From Vibrio sp. S9_S30 (GTDB lineage Bacteria > Pseudomonadota > Gammaproteobacteria > Enterobacterales > Vibrionaceae), in NCBI RefSeq assembly GCF_014694455.1, contig NZ_JAAUWT010000004.1, positions 1 through 64,000 on the forward strand: a DNA stretch of 64,000 nucleotides, in the 5' to 3' direction. A model generated the notes under the pieces. It was not told the DNA's origin and did not search any database. It was given only the letters and a program-made list of their open reading frames with translations. This document shows positions 40,211-49,638 of the stretch, in pieces. Position numbers and translations under genes: made by a program. Position 1 is the stretch's first letter; each line of letters begins with the position of its first letter.

Positions 40211-42644
40211 AGCACTACTTGGTCATTACAAACGCCACCCCTTACAGATCGTTCTTGTCTGGCTTGGACTGACTTTAGGGGTCTCTCTTCTTGTTGGTGT
40301 ACTCGCCATTAATCACCATGCAAAACAAAGTTACAGTGCAGGCGAAAAACTCTTTTCTAACCCTTTACCTTACCGTATTCGACCTGTTCATAGCGCCAAT
40401 AAAATCCCTCAGGGATTCTATGTTCAGTTAAGAAGGGAAGGCTTTCATCAATGCATGCCTTTTGATGCACACCGAATCTCAACTCAAAGTGGTCTTGAAC
40501 TGACGATTACGGGGCTTGATCCCGTGGCGATGCTTGAATTACAGCAAGGTGTGTCTCTGCGCGACATCAATACGCTTAAATTAAAAGAACCACCTTATCC
40601 GATCATGGTGAGTTCCGATTTTGCTGGTCATTTGAGTTGGCGTGATGGGGATTATGTTACCCTCGAAGATGGCACGCTGCTTGGTCCTCTGTTGGTCGAT
40701 GAACAGAATTTACTTTCAGGCACGCGGGTAATAGCGGATATTGCATTAATTCGCATGCTCAGTCAGCGGAGCGGTTTTGACCTTATTGCCTGCGGAAAAA
40801 TGCCACCAGAAAAAGTGGAAAGGTTAAAAGAGCTTTTGCCTAACGGCATGAAGTTTTCACAAAGCACTCGTGCCGAATTGGATTCGCTCACGTTGGCTTT
40901 CCACACCAATTTAACCGCACTTGGCATGCTCTCATTCTTCGTAGGCCTGTTTATTTTCTATCAAGCAATGACCCTCTCATTTGTGCAACGTCAGCCATTG
41001 GTTGGTGTGTTGCGTCAAACTGGCGTATCCATGTGGCAGCTTACTTTAGCACTCGTTTATGAGCTGATTTTTTGGATCGTCATTGCTTGGCTTTGTGGCA
41101 ATATGTTTGGGTTGTTCTTAGCAAATCAATTGATGCCGAGCGTATCTGCTAGCTTGGAAGATTTGTATAAAGCCAATGTGGGGCTAGATATTCAATGGAG
41201 CTGGGAGTGGAGTAAGAAGAGCTTACTGGTTTCAATTTTGGGGACACTGCTTGCTTGTAGTTTCCCACTGTATCGATTGCTTAGAACGCAACCAGCCAGA
41301 TTAAGCGCAAAGTTGTCGATTGTGCGGTTTGCAGGTAAAGAATTTACATTTCAAGCGATGTTGGCGTGTGTATTTGTGGTGGCGGCTGTTGCGGTTCATC
41401 AAGCCAATCAGACGCAAGAGTCGGGTTTTGCTTTGATCGCATTATTGTTGATCAGCGTCGGACTCTTTATGCCGTTTATTGTGTGGAAAATCTTCAATGG
41501 GTTGTCATTCTCACTGAAATGGGTGAAAGCTCGCTGGTTTTTTGCTGATTGTGCGGCAAGCATGTGTTATCGAGGCGTCGCTGCAATGGCATTTATGCTC
41601 GCGCTCGCCACCAATATTGGGGTCGAGACCATGGTAGGGAGTTTCCGCGAAACTACGGATAAATGGTTAACCCAACGTTTGGCTGCCGACGTTTATGTGA
41701 TGCCGACAAACAACATTGCCCAGAAAATGAGTAATTGGTTATCTGATCAAGATGAAGTGAAAGAGGTGTGGTGGCGTTGGGAGAAGGAAATCAGCAGTAT
41801 TGCAGGTACGATGCAAGCAGTCAGTACTGGTAACACAGCAGGTGAAAAAGACGCGCTTACTCTGAAAGTTGCTATACCCAATTATTGGTTCCACTTACAA
41901 AACTCTCAAGGGGTAATGGTGAGTGAATCCATGGCGCTTAAAGCGGGGATCCAAGTGGGTGATTATATTGCTTTACCTGCACCTTTAGATGGAAACTGGC
42001 AAGTCGTTGGCGTTTATTATGATTATGGTAACCCCTATAACCAAGTGATGCTGTCACATAGAAACTGGCTGATGTATTTTGCCAACCAAGGTGAAGTTGG
42101 ATTAGGCATTGTTTTAAAAGAAGGGATCAGTTCTGGTCAGTTACTTCGAAAGCTAAATCAAGAGTTTAAGTTATCATCAGAGCGGATCTACGATAACAAT
42201 AAGGTGCATGATCAGGCGTTAAAAGTGTTTGATCGTACGTTTGGGATCGCAGGAACCTTGGGTAATATTACGCTGGTTATCGCTGTGTTCGGATTGTTTT
42301 TCTCCACTCTGGCTGGTGAAACTTCGCGGCAGCGGCACTTTGCGTTACTCAGGTGTTTTGGCTTATCTGCTAAGGAACTTATCCTATTAGGTGGCTTACA
42401 ATTACTGGTTATAGGCATTTTCTCGGCTATGATCGCCATTCCATTAGGGTTAGTACTGGCTGAGCTCATGATCGATGTTGTTCTCAAGCAGTCCTTTGGA
42501 TGGACTATGCAGCTGGAGGTGATTCCTTGGGAGTATGGTACAACGTTCGCTTGGTCATTTGGTGCTCTCATTATCGCGGGCGCATGGCCTGTTTTTAATA
42601 TGGTTCGAAAAACGCCAATGAAGTCATTGCGGGATGCGTTATAG
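40191..42644 (+). CDS. FtsX-like ABC permease (AttF/G-like, fused)
   Basis: This 817-residue membrane protein starts at the ATG 40191 behind AGGGAGGAC, overlapping the ATPase gene. It has an N-terminal transmembrane helix and a periplasmic domain. A first FtsX four-helix core (about 245-470) is followed by a second periplasmic domain (about 500-680) and a final FtsX core (GNITLVIAVFGLFFSTLAGETSRQRHFALLRCFGLSAKELILL...). Two FtsX units in one chain mean one polypeptide probably makes the whole permease. The substrate is unknown; a lipid or hydrophobic molecule in the envelope is suggested by the AttH partner. Confidence 0.87.
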   Translation: MLWPVVKALLGHYKRHPLQIVLVWLGLTLGVSLLVGVLAINHHAKQSYSAGEKLFSNPLPYRIRPVHSANKIPQGFYVQLRREGFHQCMPFDAHRISTQSGLELTITGLDPVAMLELQQGVSLRDINTLKLKEPPYPIMVSSDFAGHLSWRDGDYVTLEDGTLLGPLLVDEQNLLSGTRVIADIALIRMLSQRSGFDLIACGKMPPEKVERLKELLPNGMKFSQSTRAELDSLTLAFHTNLTALGMLSFFVGLFIFYQAMTLSFVQRQPLVGVLRQTGVSMWQLTLALVYELIFWIVIAWLCGNMFGLFLANQLMPSVSASLEDLYKANVGLDIQWSWEWSKKSLLVSILGTLLACSFPLYRLLRTQPARLSAKLSIVRFAGKEFTFQAMLACVFVVAAVAVHQANQTQESGFALIALLLISVGLFMPFIVWKIFNGLSFSLKWVKARWFFADCAASMCYRGVAAMAFMLALATNIGVETMVGSFRETTDKWLTQRLAADVYVMPTNNIAQKMSNWLSDQDEVKEVWWRWEKEISSIAGTMQAVSTGNTAGEKDALTLKVAIPNYWFHLQNSQGVMVSESMALKAGIQVGDYIALPAPLDGNWQVVGVYYDYGNPYNQVMLSHRNWLMYFANQGEVGLGIVLKEGISSGQLLRKLNQEFKLSSERIYDNNKVHDQALKVFDRTFGIAGTLGNITLVIAVFGLFFSTLAGETSRQRHFALLRCFGLSAKELILLGGLQLLVIGIFSAMIAIPLGLVLAELMIDVVLKQSFGWTMQLEVIPWEYGTTFAWSFGALIIAGAWPVFNMVRKTPMKSLRDAL

Positions 42645-42645
42645 T

Positions 42646-43764
42646 ATGAGTCGACCATCGAAATCTAAGATATTTCCAGTTTTATTCATCATTGTTGCTT
42701 TATCGGGCATATTGTGGATTTTCTACGACTCTTTTTATGGTCCTGTAACCGGTGAGCATGAGAATGAAGTCAATACGATATTGGTTGGTAGCAAAGACGC
42801 TGTGTTCGAACCCGTTTTGCCTGAAGACCCCGTAGTGTTACCCGAAGATTTCAAGGAACATCCTGAATTCCAGCATGAGTGGTGGCATTTTTTTGCTAAT
42901 GTTCAAGATGAGAACGATGAACATTATGCTATTCAATGGAGCTTTTTCCGAATTGCGAGCGATGAGCGAGAAATGGGGGGTTGGCAAAGTCCGCAGACTT
43001 ATTTGTCGCATGTCGTCATCACATCTAATCAAACAAGCATTAAAGAGCAGAGGGTTGCTCGTGGCGGGATCGGGCAAGCAGGAGTGCAGGAAACCCCATT
43101 TGGTGTTTGGATAGACAATTGGCGTTGGAGCACAACCAGCAAGGCTCCCTTTCCTAGTGCACTGAATATAGAAACCGATGAGTTTAAGGTTAATCTCTAC
43201 AACACTGCTATTGGTCCTTATGTGATGAATGGTGATCTCGGGTATCAGATTAAGCATGATCTTCTTCCTGTCGCGTCATTCAGTGTTGCGGCACCGTTTA
43301 TACGTACTAAAGGTGAACTTGTTCTAGGCGGTAAAACTTACCGTGTAAAAGGAGAAGCGTGGTTCAACAAAGAGTGGGGGAGTGGGTTACTTGCAGAGGG
43401 ACAACAAGGTTGGGACCAATTCTCGCTTCGTCTTACGGATGGACGAACGTTAATGGTGAATCAATATCGCCATGTCAGGCAACCGTCTTACACTTTTGGC
43501 ACGATTGCAGACAGAAAGGGAGAAGTGATCATCCTAAAAGGTGAAGATGTAGACATCGTCTCGACTGGCATCGTCAAATTAAGGAATGGTCGTAAATTAC
43601 CCCTACAGTGGGTTATTAACGTACCGAAGTACAACATTCATTTGACTACTCGCGCGATGAAAGCGGAACAATGGTTGCCCTTTGCTATCCCTTATTGGGA
43701 AGGACCAATTGTAGCAACGGGCAGCCATGATGCGGTCGGTTTGATGCAATTAACAGGGTACTGA
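42646..43764 (+). CDS. AttH/CrtC-like lipocalin-domain protein
   Basis: This 372-residue protein has an N-terminal membrane anchor (KIFPVLFIIVALSGILWIFY) and a periplasmic body. HEWWHFFANVQDENDEHYAIQWSFFR and EAWFNKEWGSG are hallmarks of the AttH/carotenoid 1,2-hydratase (CrtC) double-lipocalin fold. In the AttEFGH arrangement it is the presumed periplasmic ligand carrier for the adjacent ABC complex. The ATG at 42646 touches the permease stop; a start four codons earlier (42634) is also possible. Confidence 0.85.
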   Translation: MSRPSKSKIFPVLFIIVALSGILWIFYDSFYGPVTGEHENEVNTILVGSKDAVFEPVLPEDPVVLPEDFKEHPEFQHEWWHFFANVQDENDEHYAIQWSFFRIASDEREMGGWQSPQTYLSHVVITSNQTSIKEQRVARGGIGQAGVQETPFGVWIDNWRWSTTSKAPFPSALNIETDEFKVNLYNTAIGPYVMNGDLGYQIKHDLLPVASFSVAAPFIRTKGELVLGGKTYRVKGEAWFNKEWGSGLLAEGQQGWDQFSLRLTDGRTLMVNQYRHVRQPSYTFGTIADRKGEVIILKGEDVDIVSTGIVKLRNGRKLPLQWVINVPKYNIHLTTRAMKAEQWLPFAIPYWEGPIVATGSHDAVGLMQLTGY

Positions 43765-44090
43765 ATGAGCTCAAATTTAGACGTATGCATCACTCTCGTT
43801 ATGAGAGGTTTAAAAACTGCGTTTTTGTTGCGAGATTTCTTGTGGTTATAAATACTAAGTTGATTGTAACGTTTAGCATTATAAACTGTGAACGGCTATA
43901 CAATAAGGGAAGTAAGAATAAGCTAAGTCGAAATAACAGTAAGGAATACTCTGGTTAAAACATAATAAGTTTCGGAAATACCGATGTTTGAGCTCCAAAC
44001 AAGCGATTTTTCCCAAGCGACATCACACTATAAACTTTGAATTATTGTTTGTTAGCATTCTATTAACAAAGTAGATGAAAGGGCGATATC
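43765..44090. other. Upstream region of nhaA, no gene recognised
   Basis: These roughly 325 bp are AT-rich and probably include the nhaA promoter. No NhaR-like gene or clear operator was seen. Confidence 0.4.
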
Positions 44091-45260
44091 ATGAATGATG
44101 TCATTAAACATTTTTTTAAAATGGAATCCGCGGGTGGTATTATCCTAGTAATTGTGGCTGCAATTGCTATGTTTGTCGCGAACTCCCCACTCAACGAAAT
44201 GTACCAAGCTGGGTTAAACACTTACGTATTGGGCATGTCTATTTCTCACTGGATCAATGATGGCTTGATGGCTGTCTTCTTCCTTCTCATTGGTCTAGAA
44301 GTTAAACGTGAACTCCTAGAAGGCGCTTTAAAATCCAAAGAAACCGCAATCTTCCCAGCGATCGCTGCTGTGGGCGGAATGCTCGTACCTGCACTGGTTT
44401 ATATCGCGTTCAATAGCGGTGACCCAACAGCGATGCAAGGTTGGGCGATCCCAGCAGCAACCGATATCGCCTTTGCCTTAGGCATTATGGCGCTTTTAGG
44501 TAAGCGTGTACCGGTCAGTCTTAAGGTTTTCCTGCTTGCTTTGGCTATCATCGATGACTTGGGTGTGGTTGTAATCATCGCACTGTTTTACACAAGTGAT
44601 CTTTCTACCACTGCACTTTTGATAGGTTTTGTTGCTACTGCAGCACTGTTCTTCATGAATAGCCGTCATATCACCAAGATTCGCTGGTACCTCATTGTCG
44701 GTTTTATTTTGTGGGTTGCTGTGCTCAAGTCTGGTGTTCACGCAACATTGGCTGGCGTTGTCATAGGCTTTGCTATTCCACTAAACGGAAACAAAGGGGA
44801 GCAGTCGCCTCTTAAACATGTTGAACACGCATTGCACTCTTATGTTGCGTTCTTTATTTTGCCAGTCTTTGCTTTTGCAAACGCGGGTATCTCATTGGAA
44901 GGTGTATCCATGTCTGGGTTAACTTCAATGTTGCCACTCGGTATTGCGATGGGGCTGTTGATTGGTAAGCCTATTGGTATCTTCAGCTTTAGTTGGATTG
45001 CAGTCAAAATGGGCGCGGCTAAGTTGCCAGAAGGTATCAACATGAAACACATATTTGCGGTCTCGGTACTGTGCGGTATTGGTTTTACCATGTCGATATT
45101 TATATCTGGATTGGCGTTTGTTGACGTCAGCGCGGAATTTGATACGTATTCTCGATTAGGTATCCTGATGGGATCAACGACTTCAGCAATACTAGGCTAT
45201 TTGCTGCTTCACTTCTCGCTACCTAAAGAGCCTGTTGCTATAGAAGAAGTACAGCATTAA
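44091..45260 (+). CDS. nhaA: Na+/H+ antiporter NhaA
   Basis: This 389-residue antiporter has 12 helices and diagnostic motifs: [42 protein letters not shown], and [16 protein letters not shown] with the paired aspartates that bind Na+/H+. It exports Na+ in exchange for protons, important at alkaline pH in marine bacteria. Length matches E. coli NhaA (388). The gene stands alone, without a neighbouring nhaR. Confidence 0.97.
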   Translation: MNDVIKHFFKMESAGGIILVIVAAIAMFVANSPLNEMYQAGLNTYVLGMSISHWINDGLMAVFFLLIGLEVKRELLEGALKSKETAIFPAIAAVGGMLVPALVYIAFNSGDPTAMQGWAIPAATDIAFALGIMALLGKRVPVSLKVFLLALAIIDDLGVVVIIALFYTSDLSTTALLIGFVATAALFFMNSRHITKIRWYLIVGFILWVAVLKSGVHATLAGVVIGFAIPLNGNKGEQSPLKHVEHALHSYVAFFILPVFAFANAGISLEGVSMSGLTSMLPLGIAMGLLIGKPIGIFSFSWIAVKMGAAKLPEGINMKHIFAVSVLCGIGFTMSIFISGLAFVDVSAEFDTYSRLGILMGSTTSAILGYLLLHFSLPKEPVAIEEVQH

Positions 45261-45698
45261 GTAACCTGAGTTTCACACATAAGAATGGAACTAAATGCCC
45301 AAGTCGCGATGATCGTTTGATGAGAATTATCTATCGCATAAGGACTTGGGCATGATTCATTTAGACGCTGCTGTTTGGGTGCCGCCGCTTTTTGTCAGGC
45401 TCTCCTTCCTGAGTGACATAAGCGCCTCGTGTCTACTAGAGATAAACAAAGAACCGCTCCCTCCATTTTTATACTAGTGAAGTGAAACGCTAGTTATCTG
45501 GTTTATTTCATTATTAATAAGCAAGCTGGTATCACTTCAGTTACAGTAATGACAGCCAGTGTGGATAAAAAACGCTTATGAAATGACTTGTGACGAGTGG
45601 AAAGAAGATCATCTACTGCCAGCACTATCCCACCACAATTCGCAGTATTGGGCGCTCAATCAAAAAGAGCCAGCAAGGAAAGCCCCCTTCGGTACTGT
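45261..45698. other. Intergenic region with a long inverted repeat
   Basis: No gene was recognised. It contains the 11-bp inverted repeat at 45295-45353 downstream of nhaA. Confidence 0.4.
45295..45353. repeat. Inverted repeat with perfect 11-bp arms downstream of nhaA
   Basis: ATGCCCAAGTC (45295-45305) is the exact reverse complement of GACTTGGGCAT (45343-45353). Inside the loop GCGAT and ATCGC may extend the stem after a bulge. There is no T-run. Confidence 0.7.
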
Positions 45699-46754
45699 TT
45701 AGAATCCAAATTTTTGTTCTAGCTCAACAATGTAGGGAGATAAGTCTCCGATGTGGATATTAAGCCAATCCGAATTGTAGTAAGTATCAAGGTATTGCTC
45801 ACCACTGTCGCATAGCAAAGTCACCAGCGATCCTGTTTCACCTTTTGCGTGCATGTCGATCGCAATTTGAAGTACACAATATAAATTGGTTCCTGTTGAT
45901 GCCCCTACTTTCCTGCCGAGCTTTCGCTCTAGCCAGTGTGCCGTAGCAATACTGGCTGCATCTGGGATGGTCCGCATTTCATCAATAACATTAGGAATAA
46001 AGCTAGGTTCAACCCGTGGTCGACCTATCCCTTCGATACGGCTGCTCATATTCAGTGTTAAAGAATGATCACCAGTACGATAATACGCGTTATAAACGGA
46101 ATTCTCTGGATCAACGACACACAGTTTAGTTGGGTGTTTTTGGTAACGGATAAATCGACCAATCGTAGCGGATGTACTACCTGTTCCAGCGCTCATAACA
46201 ATCCAAGCTGGAATGGGGTGATTTTCTTGCTCCATTTGCTTGAAAATACTATTGGCAATGTTGTTGTTTCCACGCCAATCGGTGGCTCTTTCCGCGTAGG
46301 TAAACTGATCCATATAATGACCGTTTAGTTCTACCGACAACTTTCTTGATTCTGAATCGATTTCATCAGCGTGATCGACAAAGTGAACTTCTCCGCCATA
46401 CAGCTCGATTTGCTTAATTTTTGAATGCGCCGTTTTTTTAGACATAACCGCAATGAAACGTAATCCAAGCAGTCGAGCAAAATAGGCTTCGCTTACTGCT
46501 GTACTTCCCGAGGACGATTCAATAATAGGGGTATCAGGACCAATCCAACCATTGCAAATAGCATATAAAAACAGTGATCTTGCTAGTCTATGTTTCAGTG
46601 AGCCTGTTGGGTGGGTACTTTCATCTTTTAGATAAACATCAATACCTTTAATATAAGGTAAGTTGAGTTTTATAAGGTGTGTATCGGCACTTCTTTGAAA
46701 GTCGGTCTCTATTATTCGGATTGCCTTATTGGTCCAGTCACGGTCAATGCTCAT
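45699..46754 (-). CDS. PLP-dependent cysteine desulfhydrase/cysteine synthase-family protein
   Basis: This 351-residue fold-type II PLP enzyme has [24 protein letters not shown] (Schiff-base Lys in the [10 protein letters not shown] motif), [33 protein letters not shown] (phosphate loop) and [16 protein letters not shown] (C-terminal Ser/Asp contacting the ring). The [10 protein letters not shown] variant and long C-terminus point to the Cds1-type L-cysteine desulfhydrase branch rather than CysK/CysM, giving H2S, ammonia and pyruvate. It is divergent from an Lrp-type regulator, which supports cysteine-inducible degradation. GGAG precedes the ATG. The exact substrate is not proven. Confidence 0.82.
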   Translation of the reverse strand: MSIDRDWTNKAIRIIETDFQRSADTHLIKLNLPYIKGIDVYLKDESTHPTGSLKHRLARSLFLYAICNGWIGPDTPIIESSSGSTAVSEAYFARLLGLRFIAVMSKKTAHSKIKQIELYGGEVHFVDHADEIDSESRKLSVELNGHYMDQFTYAERATDWRGNNNIANSIFKQMEQENHPIPAWIVMSAGTGSTSATIGRFIRYQKHPTKLCVVDPENSVYNAYYRTGDHSLTLNMSSRIEGIGRPRVEPSFIPNVIDEMRTIPDAASIATAHWLERKLGRKVGASTGTNLYCVLQIAIDMHAKGETGSLVTLLCDSGEQYLDTYYNSDWLNIHIGDLSPYIVELEQKFGF

Positions 46755-46913
46755 TGCAAACAGCTCCTTGTGTCCGAAATTAAGTGATTTCAGAATTCAT
46801 GTTACTTTAGATTGTGTCTGTATAATTAGAGTACGCTCGAAATGTAATAATATGTTTATTTTTTTTATACATTGTGGCTTAATTGATGGGGTTTTTCTAC
46901 ATTTGAATTATTT

Positions 46914-47381
46914 ATGAGTAAACCATCACTGGATAGAATCGATAGAGAGCTTCTTATCCTATTGCAAAAGGACAGTACATTGTCGTTAAATGAGCTAGCA
47001 GAGCGAGTTCACCTTACGACGACTCCTTGTTGGAAGCGATTGAAAAGACTCGAAGAAGAAGGGTTTATAGACAAACGCGTAGCATTATTGAACCCCGAAA
47101 AATTAGGGTTGTGTTTTACAGCCTTCGTCATGCTAAAGACCAGTGATCATTCCCATGAGTGGTATACAAGATTTGTAGACACTGCTTCTGAGTTTCCTGA
47201 AGTGATGGAATTTTATCGAATGGCAGGGGAGTATGACTACATGATGCGCGTGTTAGTACAAGACATGAAGTCGTTCGATGATTTCTACAAACAGCTTGTC
47301 AATAGTGTGGATGGCATTACCAATGTGACTTCAACTTTTTCGATGGAAACATTGAAATACACAACTGCGTTACCTGTTTGA
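46914..47381 (+). CDS. Lrp/AsnC family transcriptional regulator (DecR/CyuR-like)
   Basis: This 155-residue regulator has an HTH ([48 protein letters not shown]) and a RAM domain ([28 protein letters not shown]). [16 protein letters not shown] closely resembles the E. coli DecR (YbaO) helix-turn-helix, the activator of cysteine detoxification. It is divergent from the cysteine-desulfhydrase-like gene 159 bp away, fitting that role. No strong ribosome binding site precedes the ATG. Confidence 0.9.
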   Translation: MSKPSLDRIDRELLILLQKDSTLSLNELAERVHLTTTPCWKRLKRLEEEGFIDKRVALLNPEKLGLCFTAFVMLKTSDHSHEWYTRFVDTASEFPEVMEFYRMAGEYDYMMRVLVQDMKSFDDFYKQLVNSVDGITNVTSTFSMETLKYTTALPV

Positions 47382-47615
47382 ATCAACCTCTGTTAGCCCA
47401 TGTAAAACTCTCTGTAGACAGTCGTGCCAATTCTAGTATTGTGTTCTAGGTATTTACGACTGTTTCCTCAAAGCGAATCAACATGTTAGTCGGAATGAAA
47501 ACGGCAGAGAAAGTCACTACCGTTGGTCTGTATTTATTCTGTTGGCAATCACCTTTCTATTCGATAATCACTATCATATTCGATAATCACTATCATATTC
47601 GACAATCACCATTGA

Positions 47616-48476
47616 CTATTTTACAAACCGCATTACGCCTTCTTGAACGGCAGAGGCGACCAATGCCCCCTGTTGATTGTATATCTCTCCACGCACCAGA
47701 CCTCGTGTATTACTTGCCGTTGGGCTGTCAATGGAATACAGCAGCCACTCGTCCATTTTGAACGGTCGATGGAACCACATGGAGTGATCGATCGTCGCAA
47801 CTTGTAGTTTGGGTGTCATTAAAGACACTTCGTGCGGGTGTAATGCGGTAACCAAGAAGCCCCAGTCTGAAGCATACGCCAATAGATATTGATGAATTAA
47901 TTGATTATCTGGCACTTCACCATTAGCTTTAATCCAAAGGTGTTGTGTGGGGTTGGTTTTTTGTGGTTTTAATGGGTTAACTACCGTCACAGGGCGTACC
48001 TCTATCGGTTTCTCCCCACAAAAAGCACGCTTGATTTTCTCAGGTAAGAAATCGGCGATTTGATTAGCAAGCACCGATTCCGACGCGTAGTTCTCTGGTC
48101 CTGGGATTTCTGGCATCGTATTTTGATGTTCAAATCCGGGTTCATCACCATGGTAAGACGCCGTTAGATAAAATATCGGGCGACCATTTTGAATGGCTTT
48201 TACCCGACGAGTGCTAAAGCTACGCCCATCACGTAAGTTTTCGACATCGTAAATAATGGATTTCTCAGGATCACCTGGAAATAAAAAGTAGCTGTGGAAC
48301 GAATGCACTGTTCTGTCACTGTCTACCGTGTAGCGGGAAGCAGAAAGGGCTTGCCCAATAACTTGTCCACCATACACATGTGGCAACCCAAGATGTTCAC
48401 TTTGCCCACGGAAGAGTTCCTTTTCTAACTGTTCCAACTGCAATAAATTAAGCAGTTCATTTAATGGTTTACTCAT
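47616..48476 (-). CDS. tesB: Acyl-CoA thioesterase II
   Basis: This 286-residue double-hotdog thioesterase hydrolyses medium- and long-chain acyl-CoA. TesB features are [46 protein letters not shown], and the C-terminal domain with [19 protein letters not shown] and [23 protein letters not shown] sequence. It is the first of the conserved tesB-ybaY-atl-ffs neighbourhood known from E. coli. It is divergent from ybaY with about 100 bp between starts. GGAGG precedes the ATG. Confidence 0.95.
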   Translation of the reverse strand: MSKPLNELLNLLQLEQLEKELFRGQSEHLGLPHVYGGQVIGQALSASRYTVDSDRTVHSFHSYFLFPGDPEKSIIYDVENLRDGRSFSTRRVKAIQNGRPIFYLTASYHGDEPGFEHQNTMPEIPGPENYASESVLANQIADFLPEKIKRAFCGEKPIEVRPVTVVNPLKPQKTNPTQHLWIKANGEVPDNQLIHQYLLAYASDWGFLVTALHPHEVSLMTPKLQVATIDHSMWFHRPFKMDEWLLYSIDSPTASNTRGLVRGEIYNQQGALVASAVQEGVMRFVK

Positions 48477-48579
48477 CGTACCTCCGTCAAAGTTGTGTCA
48501 ATTAAATACCTTGTATAACGACAAAAAACAAGTTTGGGCGATATACTCGCACTACATCCATTGGTTCGGAATAAAAGTG

Positions 48580-49020
48580 ATGAAGAAACTGTTGGTACTC
48601 ATGATGACTGCTGTTGTAAGCACTGGTCTGGTTGGTTGTCAAAAGCCTGAAGAGTCATCTGCTGCCGTTGAAGTAAAACCGGTAGAAATGGCGTTTGTTG
48701 AAGGCTCAGTCTACTACCGCGAACGTATTGCTTTACCTGAGAATGCCAAGGTAACAGTGTCGCTACAGGATATTTCACTTGCTGATGCACCCTCTGTGCT
48801 TCTCGTCAAACAAGAATTTGAAGCCAATGGAAATCAAGTACCGTTCTATTTCAAGTTAGACTATAACAAAGCGAATATCCTGCCAGAGCACACATACAGT
48901 GTCAGCGCTCGCATTGAAGTGAATGGTGAGCTGCTCTTTATCACTGGTAGCGTTTTCCCCGTTATTACCGATGCGAAGCAAACGCATAAATTGGATCTTA
49001 TGTTGGTAAATGCACGTTAA
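48580..49020 (+). CDS. ybaY: YbaY family lipoprotein
   Basis: This 146-residue lipoprotein has a signal MKKLLVLMMTAVVSTGLVGC with lipidated Cys20. A YbaY/META-type immunoglobulin-like domain follows (VEGSVYYRERIALPENAKVTVSLQDISLADAPSVLLVKQEF, and YSVSARIEVNGELLFIT). The position next to tesB matches E. coli ybaY. The function in the envelope is unknown. The ATG at 48580 was chosen for the signal peptide; upstream codons in frame are not supported. Confidence 0.88.
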   Translation: MKKLLVLMMTAVVSTGLVGCQKPEESSAAVEVKPVEMAFVEGSVYYRERIALPENAKVTVSLQDISLADAPSVLLVKQEFEANGNQVPFYFKLDYNKANILPEHTYSVSARIEVNGELLFITGSVFPVITDAKQTHKLDLMLVNAR

Positions 49021-49131
49021 ATCCAGCAGAAAGACCTGTCATTCATGGCTTTTTTGTACGGAGCTTTGAGTGAGTAGGTCTTTCAAGTACTGAGTACTAG
49101 TTGGAAATGCTCCTGACTAGTCTATTGTATT

Positions 49132-49278
49132 ACTAGAGACTAGAGACTAGAGACTAGAGACTAGAGACTAGAGACTAGAGACAAGAGACAAGAGACAAGA
49201 GACAAGAGACTAGAGACTAGAGACAAGAGACAAGAGACAAGAGACAAGAGACAAGAGACAAGAGACAAGAGACAAGAG
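49132..49278. repeat. Heptanucleotide tandem repeat, 21 copies
   Basis: Twenty-one contiguous 7-bp units with no spacer: ACTAGAG x7, ACAAGAG x4, ACTAGAG x2, ACAAGAG x8 (147 bp). The only variation is T/A at the third base of the unit. It is intergenic, between the ends of ybaY (+) and the alkyltransferase-like gene (-). Confidence 0.98.
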
Positions 49279-49291
49279 ATAAACGTCAGCG

Positions 49292-49594
49292 CTACAATTC
49301 CCATTGATAATCTTTTAAGCGTACCTTTCCGGCGTAATTCACAACCACACCTTCTTCTTCAAGTTTGCTTTTTTGCCTATCGAAACTCGCCCCTTTTAGC
49401 GAGATCTCACCTCGGCTATTGATCACTCTATGCCAGGGTAACTTACTGTTTTTGGGCAGATTACCGAGTGCCTTGCCTACGTGGCGAGCATAACCGGGAT
49501 AACCTGCTAGTTTTGCCACTTGCCCGTAGGTGGATACATTGCCATATGGAATTTGGTGAATTACTGCAAAGATTTGGCTTAGAAATTGATCCAT
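49292..49594 (-). CDS. Alkyltransferase-like protein (ATL/YbaZ, MGMT family)
   Basis: This 100-residue protein has the O6-methylguanine-DNA methyltransferase DNA-binding fold (IHQIPYGNVSTYGQVAKLAGYPGYARHVGKALG). The active-site cysteine motif PCHRV is replaced by PWHRV, so it cannot accept alkyl groups. Such ATL proteins bind O6-alkylguanine and direct it to nucleotide excision repair. It lies in the tesB-ybaY-ybaZ neighbourhood of E. coli. Its 3' end is 13 bp from the heptanucleotide repeat. Confidence 0.93.
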   Translation of the reverse strand: MDQFLSQIFAVIHQIPYGNVSTYGQVAKLAGYPGYARHVGKALGNLPKNSKLPWHRVINSRGEISLKGASFDRQKSKLEEEGVVVNYAGKVRLKDYQWEL

Positions 49595-49638
49595 ACTGAT
49601 ATTGTCCTAGTTCGTCCACGGAATATAAGGAGAGAGCT

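Noticed and set aside
46776..46791. GAAAT-N6-ATTTC as operator of the second Lrp/PLP pair
   Set aside because: Only 5-bp arms in AT-rich DNA; such matches are expected by chance.
49132..49278. CRISPR-like repetitive array
   Set aside because: Units are 7 bp, contiguous and without spacers, and no cas genes are near; it is a simple tandem repeat.
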